Shown here: positions 53,875 to 60,581 of the stretch, one piece after another
Position numbering within the stretch: position 1 is the stretch's first letter
How the letters are laid out: each line of letters begins with the position of its first letter
Source: Syntrophomonadaceae bacterium
GTDB lineage: Bacteria; Bacillota; Syntrophomonadia; Syntrophomonadales; Syntrophomonadaceae
DNA: 60,581 nucleotides
Direction: 5' to 3'
Assembly: GCA_028706315.1 (NCBI GenBank)
Contig: JAQWBP010000008.1
Location: 1-60,581 of the forward strand
Program-made: the position numbers and the translations under genes
Notes under the pieces: generated by a model
Told to the model about the DNA's origin: nothing
Database searches by the model: none
The model's input: the letters and a program-made list of their open reading frames with translations, nothing else

Positions 53875-54582
53875 ATTAGTTATGCTATTGAAATACATAA
53901 TCTTCGTAAAGTCTATAAAGTAGGGAGTGAAAAAATAGTTGCCCTTGATAATGTTTCTTTAGATATCACACCAGGAGAAATATGTTGTATTCTGGGCACT
54001 TCAGGTTCTGGTAAATCTACCCTGCTTAACTTAATAGCTGGATTAGAAAAACCTAGTAAAGGAACCATTAAAATTAATGGTAAACATATTGAAAAAATGA
54101 CAGAAAAAGATCTGGCGCGCTTTCGTCAGCGAAATATAGGTTTTGTCTTTCAATCTTACAATCTTCTATCTTCCCTTACCGCTCAAGAAAATGTTAGCCT
54201 GCCTTTAATATTTAGAGGAATAAAAAAACAGGTACGTGATGAATTAGCAGCTGATATTTTGGCAGCGGTAGGCTTAAAAAGACATTTAAAACATAAGCCT
54301 ACCCAGATGAGTGGAGGCCAGCAACAACGAGTAGGCATTGCCCGAGCTTTTGTCAGTAAACCTCCGGTAGTTTTTGCCGATGAGCCAACTGGTAACCTTG
54401 ACTCGCGGACTACGCTAGAAATAATGGAGCTTATGCTAGAAATTGCACATGAAAACCACCAGACATTAATTATCGTAACTCATGATAGCCATGTGGCTAG
54501 TTTTGCTGACCGCATTATTCACATCTTGGACGGAAATATTCAAAAGATTAAAAAAAAGGAGAACGTAATTTATGAGATTTAA
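53875..54582 (+). CDS. MacB/LolD-type ABC transporter ATP-binding protein
   Basis: A 235-aa ATPase. Walker [22 protein letters not shown]-loop [16 protein letters not shown], signature [15 protein letters not shown] and Walker [17 protein letters not shown] are family hallmarks. AAGGAGG (53859-53865) is nine bases before ATT 53875, which gives the normal N-terminus ([17 protein letters not shown]); no ATG, GTG or TTG is nearer. A TTG at 53830 with a weak AGGGG is the conventional alternative, adding 15 residues. It overlaps the next gene by 11 bases. Confidence 0.92.
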   Translation: MSYAIEIHNLRKVYKVGSEKIVALDNVSLDITPGEICCILGTSGSGKSTLLNLIAGLEKPSKGTIKINGKHIEKMTEKDLARFRQRNIGFVFQSYNLLSSLTAQENVSLPLIFRGIKKQVRDELAADILAAVGLKRHLKHKPTQMSGGQQQRVGIARAFVSKPPVVFADEPTGNLDSRTTLEIMELMLEIAHENHQTLIIVTHDSHVASFADRIIHILDGNIQKIKKKENVIYEI

Positions 54583-56257
54583 GTGGATTTATTTTATCGT
54601 TTTTATCTTGACTTGCGCCATGCTTTGCCCGGGGCCTGGGCTAGCAATTGCAGCAGATTCGCAAGTTCTTATCGAGAGACCCCAGGAGGATCCTAATATC
54701 AGAATAGGACGTGATATGAAAATTCCGGAATATAGTGCTGGAGAAAGAGTTAGCCTTTCTATTCCAGTAGATAATTTAAGTGGCACTGCCGCCAAAAATT
54801 TTGTCATCTCTATTGATATTAATGATCCCAAAAAGTTTCCCTTTGAAATTGATAAAATGTCATTTAGCAGGGAACTAAGCTATCTGGGAGGTAACAGCCG
54901 TCAATTAATCAGCTTTTATGCTACAGTTCCGCTTAATGTTGAGCCTGGAGTTTACCCTATTACTGTTAATGCCGTATATACTACTGACTATGGTGCGAGT
55001 GGTAGTGCATCAGGAACTGTATATATAAAAATCGTAAATGACCATAAAAAACCAGCATTGAAACTAAGCGGTGTAGAGTTTACCGGTGACCGTTTGCCAT
55101 CAGGAAAGAGCAGTATTATTAAGCTTATGCTCAAGAATGACGGTGATCTATCCATAAAAGACGTAGAAGTGCATTTGAGCGGTTTCACTACTAATGGAAT
55201 TAATTTAGATAAATGGAATGATACCCAGAATATAAAAAGTATCAAAGCCCAGGAAGTTAAACCCGTAGAATATAAGATTTATGTTGACCCTGAACTGGAG
55301 AGTGGCACTTATACCCTGGACCTAACTATGACTTATCAGGATGAATACGACCTGGAATACACTAAGGAAGATAAAGTCTATTTACCAGTGGCTGGCAAAG
55401 GCGATAAAGATGATTTAACTCCCCGAATTATTCTTGATAATTATTATTACGATGGAGAATATGTGACTGCCGGAGAAAACTTTTCTCTTACTATGTCTTT
55501 TATTAATACCAGCGAAGTTACCACGGTAAAAAATATTAAGATCAGCCTTAGCTCTGAAGGTGATGTATTTTGCCCGGTTGGAAGCAGTAATTCCTTTTTT
55601 ATCAAAGCAATAGAAGCAGGTATTAACACCGGGAAAACAATAGTTTTTAAACCGAAAGCTAATGCGGAATGCCAGACTTATAACATAAATGTTGATATCG
55701 ACTACCAGGATGGGGACGGAACTAAATACAATGAAAAAGAGTTAATTAGTATACCGGTAATGCAGGATACTGATCTTAATATTTCAGCAATTGAGCTCCC
55801 CCCAGAGAGCTATGTTGATGAACCGACCAGCATTTCTATAGATTTTTATAATACTGGCAGGGCTTTAATACGTAATCTGAAAATTAAAACCGAAGGCGAC
55901 TTCGAAATTCGTGATGGTGATATTTACATAGGTAACTTAGAACCAGGTAAAGACGATTATTATGATGTCACCATTATTCCTAATAAAGAAGGAAAACTGG
56001 CCGGAAAAATAATTTTTGAATATGATGATGAAACAGACCTGCACTATATTACGGAAAAGGAATTCAACTTAAAAGTAATGCAACCTGTAGCACCCCCTGA
56101 CCCCACTTTGCCACAAGAAAGCCAGTCACAGGATAAAAATAATTGGCTAAAATGGGCAATCCCGGTTGCTGGTTTACTCCTTCTTAGCTTAGTTGTCATA
56201 TTAGTAATTCGTAAAAAGCGCTTGAAAAAGCAAGAGGAAGTGGACTTTAATGAATAG
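54572..56257 (+). CDS. Surface-anchored COG1361-type (CARDB/NEW3-like) protein
   Basis: A 561-aa exported protein: signal peptide ([19 protein letters not shown]), then about four tandem beta-sandwich units. Each contains a phrase such as AGERVSLSIPVDNLSGTAAKN, SGKSSIIKLMLKNDGDLSIKD or AGENFSLTMSFINTSEVTTVKN, and the last ends PDPTLPQESQSQDK. One C-terminal TM (LKWAIPVAGLLLLSLVVILVI) and a short basic tail finish it. It lies between an ABC ATPase and its permease with overlaps on both sides, so it probably forms the external part of one transport complex. The substrate is unknown. Confidence 0.88.
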   Translation: MRFKWIYFIVFILTCAMLCPGPGLAIAADSQVLIERPQEDPNIRIGRDMKIPEYSAGERVSLSIPVDNLSGTAAKNFVISIDINDPKKFPFEIDKMSFSRELSYLGGNSRQLISFYATVPLNVEPGVYPITVNAVYTTDYGASGSASGTVYIKIVNDHKKPALKLSGVEFTGDRLPSGKSSIIKLMLKNDGDLSIKDVEVHLSGFTTNGINLDKWNDTQNIKSIKAQEVKPVEYKIYVDPELESGTYTLDLTMTYQDEYDLEYTKEDKVYLPVAGKGDKDDLTPRIILDNYYYDGEYVTAGENFSLTMSFINTSEVTTVKNIKISLSSEGDVFCPVGSSNSFFIKAIEAGINTGKTIVFKPKANAECQTYNINVDIDYQDGDGTKYNEKELISIPVMQDTDLNISAIELPPESYVDEPTSISIDFYNTGRALIRNLKIKTEGDFEIRDGDIYIGNLEPGKDDYYDVTIIPNKEGKLAGKIIFEYDDETDLHYITEKEFNLKVMQPVAPPDPTLPQESQSQDKNNWLKWAIPVAGLLLLSLVVILVIRKKRLKKQEEVDFNE

Positions 56258-57596
56258 TATAGATTTAATTAGAATGAGCGTTGGTAACCTTTTTAGAAGA
56301 AAAACGCGAACATTTTTAACTATTCTGGGAGTAGTAATTGGGACGAGTTCCATAATTATTATGTTATCCCTGGGAGTTGCCATGGACAAAAGCTTTAAAG
56401 AAGATCTTTCCCGTATGGGAAGTTTAAACATCATTGAAGTAAATAATTATGGTAGATATTCAGAACCGGGTATGGACCAGCAAAATACACAGACAGTAAA
56501 ACTAGATGATGACGCTGTGAGCAGTTTTGAAAAAATCCCGGGAGTTGAAGCAGTTATGCCGATAAAAAGTTCCTACATGAAAATAGGTACTGGTAAAATG
56601 GTGGGAAATGTAGATGTAATCGGTATTAAACCAGAAATAATGAAATCATTTGATTTTAGTATCGAAGAAGGTAGATTACTATCTGATACAGATAAAAACG
56701 CCATAGTCTTTGGTAAACAGGTAGCTTTTAACTTCTATAATCCCAGATTAAGAAATAGATATGACGGGCAAAATTCAGAACAGCCCCCGGTAGATTTAAT
56801 CAGTAATAAGCTAATATTAACTTCAGACATGGAGTACGGTGAAAGAAAACGAAACAGATCTGACCAGGATTCGGACTATAAACCACCCAAACCTCATGAG
56901 GTTAAAGGTATAGGAATCCTGGCAGAAAGTAATAGTGAAAAAGATTATCAGGCCTATATGAATGTCATCGCATTGGAAAAAATTTTGGAAGAGGATCGCA
57001 AAGTAATCCGCGAAGACCGATCCCGAAGAAGGTCAGATGAAGAAGACAAATATCACAATGTCAAAGTTAAAGTTGCTGATATTGAACAGGTAGAATCAGT
57101 GCAGGAAGCAATAAAAGCCCTAGGGTTTCAGACCTACAGCCTTACTGATATGCGGGATTCTATGAAAAAAACTTCACGGACTATCCAGGCAATTCTTGGT
57201 GGAATTGGCGCGGTCAGCTTATTAGTAGCGGCAATAGGTATTACTAATACCATGATTATGAGTATTTACGAAAGGACTAAAGAAATCGGAATTATTAAGG
57301 TCCTAGGTGCCAACATTGCCGATATTAAAAAGCTCTTTTTATTAGAAGCCGCACTGATAGGATTTGGTGGCGGAGTGATTGGACTTATATTAAGCTATAC
57401 AGTTTCGTTTGCCCTTAATAAAATCGCAGCGGGATTTATGGGCGAAATGGGAACTAGTACACAAATCTCTGTAATTTCTATAGGACTGGCACTGTCAGCT
57501 GTTGCGTTTGCCACCATAGTTGGTATTATTTCCGGATATTCACCAGCTAGGAGGGCAATGAAGCTGAGTGCCCTGGAAGCGATTAGAAATGAATAA
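56250..57596 (+). CDS. FtsX/MacB-type ABC permease
   Basis: A 448-aa permease. TM1 is in the first 50 residues (LTILGVVIGTSSIIIMLSLG), then a large extracytoplasmic MacB_PCD-like domain (about 60-290). This domain has an unusual charged insertion (about 200-275, RKRNRSDQDSDYKPPKPHEV and EDRKVIREDRSRRRSDEEDK). Three C-terminal TM helices follow (IQAILGGIGAVSLLVAAIGI onward). FtsX-type permeases couple ATP use to work on the envelope. It overlaps the previous gene by 8 bases and ends the operon. Confidence 0.9.
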   Translation: MNSIDLIRMSVGNLFRRKTRTFLTILGVVIGTSSIIIMLSLGVAMDKSFKEDLSRMGSLNIIEVNNYGRYSEPGMDQQNTQTVKLDDDAVSSFEKIPGVEAVMPIKSSYMKIGTGKMVGNVDVIGIKPEIMKSFDFSIEEGRLLSDTDKNAIVFGKQVAFNFYNPRLRNRYDGQNSEQPPVDLISNKLILTSDMEYGERKRNRSDQDSDYKPPKPHEVKGIGILAESNSEKDYQAYMNVIALEKILEEDRKVIREDRSRRRSDEEDKYHNVKVKVADIEQVESVQEAIKALGFQTYSLTDMRDSMKKTSRTIQAILGGIGAVSLLVAAIGITNTMIMSIYERTKEIGIIKVLGANIADIKKLFLLEAALIGFGGGVIGLILSYTVSFALNKIAAGFMGEMGTSTQISVISIGLALSAVAFATIVGIISGYSPARRAMKLSALEAIRNE

Positions 57597-57617
57597 TTGA
57601 GGTAGGAGCGCTTGTAA

Positions 57618-57677
57618 ATGTGGCAGAGATCAAATAGCAACCGCATTATTGTGGTAACTGTTTGGTCTCTGCCACAT
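57618..57677. terminator. Long imperfect hairpin between the permease and amino-acid transporter genes
   Basis: A 25-bp stem: 57618-57642 pairs with 57653-57677 (two mismatches and two G-U pairs) around a 10-base loop. The outer ATGTGGCAGAGA/TCTCTGCCACAT is perfect. It lies between convergent genes, where it may act as a terminator; there is no clear T-run. Confidence 0.55.
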
Positions 57678-57711
57678 CTTCTTATCACTATCACCGATAG
57701 TTTCCCATTAT

Positions 57712-59157
57712 CTACTTTATTCCAACCTGTTGGGAATAATTTTTTTTATCGATATTTCCCTTTTTTCTCTTGTCTCTGTTATGATAAACGCCGACCAAGT
57801 AGGTAATTAAAACTACTGGTATACTACAATATAGCATGTTGCGGTACTCTGCTGCCAAGTAAAGAGCGAGAATAGCAACTAGATTAGCAATAAATGCCAT
57901 TATTGGAACCGCCGGGAACAAAGGGGTTCTGAATTTAAGCTGTTCAATTGCTCCTCCCCGGGACAAATATTCCCGACGGAAATTAATCTGGCATACAGCA
58001 ATAACCATCCAAATTAAACACCCTGTAAGACCTGTACTGGAAATTAAGAATAGGTACACAGTATCCGCAGCAACTGCTTTTGTAATCAAAGATGCACAAG
58101 CCACAATAACTGTGATTAGTATTGCATTGTAAGGAACACCACGAGAATTGAGTTTTCCACACCAGGCAGGTGCATTGCCTTCCTGGGACATTGACCATAA
58201 TAAGCGAGATGATGCATATAATCCAGAATTTCCTGCAGAAAGTGCAGCTGTAAGTACAACAACCGTCATAATCATTTTCGCATAAGGAATCCCAGTTATA
58301 CCAAAGACGTGAGCAAAAGGGCTTTCCAGAACCCCTGCTTCAGTAAAAGGAATAGTTGCAGCTAATACGATAACTGCCAACCAGAAAAATACTATAATAC
58401 GAACAACAACCGCTTTCATTACTTTAGGTATGTTTTCCCCCGGATTCTCGCATTCACCTGCAGCTATGCCAACAAGCTCCGTCCCTTGAAATGAATAAAC
58501 TACAAATACCATAGTTAATAATACAGCAGAAATGCCATTAGGAAATAGACCTTTAGTTGTAATAAAATTTGAAGTTCCTAGGGCCTGACCATTGCTAGTA
58601 AATCCAAATATTAACCCGGCACCAGCAATAATAAAAGCAATAATAGCAAAGACCTTAATACTAGCAAACCAGAACTCACTTTCACCATAGGCTCTAACGG
58701 AAAGTAAGTTCAAACTCGAGAGGAACCCTGCGAAAATACCGCACCATATATATATCGGAACTTCAGGATAAAAGTTATTCATTATAATACCCGCAGCAGT
58801 AAAATCAGCTGCTATGCACAAAGCCCAGCTCATCCAGTAAAGCCATCCAGTGGCAAAGCCTGCTGCAGGTGATATAAACCTGGTGGCATACGTTTGAAAA
58901 GAGCCTGCAACTGGCATAGCGGTTGCAAGTTCACCAAGGCACAGCAACACCAGATACATAACCAAACCACCCGCCATGTAAGCCAGCACTGTTCCCAGAG
59001 GTCCTGCCGTATGAATAGTATGACCGATACCTAAAAACAACCCTGTACCAATAGTACCGCCTATGGAGATCATTAACAGATGTCTAGGTTTCATATTTCG
59101 CCTGAGACCTGCATATTCTGGGCAAAACTCGTCTGTATTTATTTCACTCTTTTCCAC
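57712..59157 (-). CDS. Amino-acid permease (APC family)
   Basis: A 481-aa secondary transporter with twelve predicted TM helices. The N-terminal cytoplasmic LRRNMKPRHLLMISIGGTIG and TM1 GTGLFLGIGH contain the APC substrate-binding unwound helix; GELATAMPVAGSFQTYATRF is typical of the AAT subgroup (LysP, ProY, GabP-like). GTG 59157 follows AGGAGG. It lies downstream of the racemase-like gene, so a cationic amino acid such as lysine or ornithine is plausible, by inference only. Confidence 0.9.
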   Translation of the reverse strand: MEKSEINTDEFCPEYAGLRRNMKPRHLLMISIGGTIGTGLFLGIGHTIHTAGPLGTVLAYMAGGLVMYLVLLCLGELATAMPVAGSFQTYATRFISPAAGFATGWLYWMSWALCIAADFTAAGIIMNNFYPEVPIYIWCGIFAGFLSSLNLLSVRAYGESEFWFASIKVFAIIAFIIAGAGLIFGFTSNGQALGTSNFITTKGLFPNGISAVLLTMVFVVYSFQGTELVGIAAGECENPGENIPKVMKAVVVRIIVFFWLAVIVLAATIPFTEAGVLESPFAHVFGITGIPYAKMIMTVVVLTAALSAGNSGLYASSRLLWSMSQEGNAPAWCGKLNSRGVPYNAILITVIVACASLITKAVAADTVYLFLISSTGLTGCLIWMVIAVCQINFRREYLSRGGAIEQLKFRTPLFPAVPIMAFIANLVAILALYLAAEYRNMLYCSIPVVLITYLVGVYHNRDKRKKGNIDKKNYSQQVGIK

Positions 59158-59216
59158 ATTAAAGTACCTCCTGCTAAATATCCTGTATCAATATTGCGCA
59201 GTATATTATGTTTAAT

Positions 59217-59246
59217 AACCCCGGGGGCCGACAAACCCCCGGGGTT
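59217..59246 (-). terminator. GC-rich hairpin after the racemase-like gene
   Basis: AACCCCGGGGG (59217-59227) pairs with CCCCCGGGGTT (59236-59246). ATTAAAC follows on the minus strand, so the T-tract is weak; it may attenuate rather than stop transcription into the permease gene. Confidence 0.6.
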
Positions 59247-59304
59247 GAAGTGCCTATTTATTTGAGGTTACATTATAAAATGGAGGTCATATTTTTAGGT
59301 CAAA

Positions 59305-60411
59305 CTAATCAGTAACAAATGCTTTCTCAATACCAGGTGAATTACATGCCGCCAGAAGACCAGTATAGTCCAGTTCAAAAGCAACTATATCTCCTACCCG
59401 GTATTGGATATCGCAGTCTTCCAGGTCAATTAGAGTATGGTCACTTGTTTGTCCCATAATCTGTACCTGAGGATCTACCGGCCAGATGTTTTCTGATGGA
59501 ATATCCTGTCTTCCAAATGATAGCAAGGCCCGTTTACGCGTACCGTGGTCTTCAAAATGCTTGCTCTGTAAGAAGGCATCCACACCCAGTTCCCCCACCG
59601 GAACAGTAGGTTTACTATTGAGTTCAATGATTTCGCCCTTAAGCACATATAGATTGGATACAGCCCGGTTTATATCCATATCTGAATGATAATATTCATC
59701 CAAATATTTCATGCTTACATATTCCATCCCGTAAAGATGCAGGCCCCCTATACGGAGATGATTTAATCCTTCTGGCCAGATGCCTTTGTCTATCAGATGA
59801 TAACTGGTGCAATTACCGGCAGATAAATACTGGAATTTAACACCGCAGGATTCTTCAATTTCACTGGCTAATTTCCTAAAAGCTACCCCGTTTTTAACCG
59901 TGGGAAGAGCCGTACCGAAACAGTTGAAATTAGTACCTAGGCCATAAATCTCCAGGTTAGGAAGTGCTTTTATTTCATTCACTACAGCCTTAATTTCATC
60001 TTTATTCTCAAACCAGATGCCTTCGCGAATATCGCCCATGTCTATCATTAACAGGATTTTATGAGTCTTTTCCTGTTTTACTGCTTCTTGGGAAAGAGCA
60101 CGAATTACTTCTATTTCCGAGTTAAGAGAGATATCTGCGTATTTAACCGTATCTTCAATATCACTCATGAGCGGGCTACGCAGCAAACATTTTTCACAGT
60201 CAATATTCTCTATTTTCTTAAGGTTGGAAACCCGGGATTCAGCTACGGTTTTAATGCCACCACGTACAATTGCTTCGGCAGTTTCGGGTAGACCGTTGAA
60301 TACTTTGTTAACACCCATAACGGTAACACCGACCTTAGCCAGATTTCTTACCTCTACCCGGGCATTATATTCTAGTTTTCTTACATTTATCTCTAATTTA
60401 GGATAACTCAT
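59305..60411 (-). CDS. orr: Alanine racemase-like PLP protein, probably ornithine racemase
   Basis: A 368-aa PLP enzyme of the alanine-racemase fold. The PLP lysine is K36 in VMGVNKVFNG. ESRVSNLKKIENIDCEKCLLRSPLMSD, VKYADISLNSEIEVI and KTHKILLMIDMGDIREGI resemble the ornithine racemase of amino-acid-fermenting Clostridia, which makes D-ornithine. AGGAGGT precedes the ATG. The nearby amino-acid permease may import the substrate, but a general racemase role cannot be excluded. Confidence 0.8.
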   Translation of the reverse strand: MSYPKLEINVRKLEYNARVEVRNLAKVGVTVMGVNKVFNGLPETAEAIVRGGIKTVAESRVSNLKKIENIDCEKCLLRSPLMSDIEDTVKYADISLNSEIEVIRALSQEAVKQEKTHKILLMIDMGDIREGIWFENKDEIKAVVNEIKALPNLEIYGLGTNFNCFGTALPTVKNGVAFRKLASEIEESCGVKFQYLSAGNCTSYHLIDKGIWPEGLNHLRIGGLHLYGMEYVSMKYLDEYYHSDMDINRAVSNLYVLKGEIIELNSKPTVPVGELGVDAFLQSKHFEDHGTRKRALLSFGRQDIPSENIWPVDPQVQIMGQTSDHTLIDLEDCDIQYRVGDIVAFELDYTGLLAACNSPGIEKAFVTD

Positions 60412-60581
60412 TAAGCTTACCTCCTACTTGGCAATAAACAAACTGTAAATATTACCATATATTTTTTCTAGGGAGAAACCACTCCCCTTTTGTTTTATGC
60501 AACTTTACTTACAGATTTCTGGTTTTTTTGATAGCTCTCAAGTATAACAGATCACCTATAATCCAGGACAATAAACCACCG

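Noticed and set aside
1-60581. CRISPR array
   Set aside because: The TCTGCGT units repeat within 40 bases and are dispersed, with no regular spacers or cas genes.

Overview
The window is typical of a low-GC, endospore-forming member of the Clostridia, perhaps related to Syntrophomonas or Desulfotomaculum (inference from gene order; no database was searched). Supporting signs are a YtxC-type sporulation protein beside thrS, PdaB-like deacetylases, the order thrS-infC-rpmI-rplT-rRNA methylase-pheS-pheT on one strand, strong AGGAGG ribosome-binding sites, many TTG and GTG starts, and Firmicute RNA regulators (T-box, L20 leader, c-di-AMP riboswitch). No CRISPR array, rRNA operon or intact prophage was seen.

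Layout. 1-8.9 kb: gltX, tRNA-Gln(CTG) and tRNA-Glu(CTC), a small orphan gene, tyrS, a class A penicillin-binding protein and mutS2. 8.9-14.5 kb: U32 peptidase, a DUF421 membrane protein, polX and zapA. 14.6-21.5 kb: the phosphate regulon phoP-phoR and pstS-pstC-pstA-pstB-phoU, with a PhoP-box-like promoter before pstS. 21.8-27.6 kb: a TGS/uridine-kinase-like protein, an orphan gene and a large chemoreceptor with two related Cache-like modules. 27.6-37.6 kb: the translation block from pheT back to thrS, with its RNA leaders, then DUF445 and ytxC. 37.8-40.3 kb: an accessory patch with a RAYT-type transposase, a truncated XRE repressor behind two palindromes, an amidase scrap, orphan genes and tRNA-Val(GAC). 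40.5-49.7 kb: two polysaccharide deacetylases, rmuC, small membrane proteins, glnA under a GlnR-like operator, a MORN lipoprotein and a UroD-family protein. 49.8-53.4 kb: a YkuS-like protein and a glycine-betaine ABC transporter under a c-di-AMP riboswitch. 53.8-60.4 kb: a MacB-like ABC system with a surface-anchored middle protein, then an amino-acid permease and an ornithine-racemase-like enzyme.

How the parts fit. Much of the window is core translation and cell-wall machinery with sensors attached: uncharged tRNA-Phe (T-box), free L20 (leader), phosphate (PhoPR/Pst), nitrogen status (GlnR-like box in the glnA promoter) and c-di-AMP (osmolyte uptake).

Most unusual items: (1) a dispersed, fold-back intergenic repeat family in at least four places; (2) a chemoreceptor whose predicted topology puts one Cache-like module in the cytoplasm and its sister outside; (3) a PheT without the N-terminal tRNA-binding OB domain; (4) three genes (infC, glnA, an ABC ATPase) whose best start after a strong Shine-Dalgarno is ATC or ATT; (5) a RAYT protein with histidine where the catalytic tyrosine is expected; (6) a perfect 66-bp palindrome. 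I did not find a gene cluster I can defend as an entirely new system; the repeat family and the receptor are the best leads.
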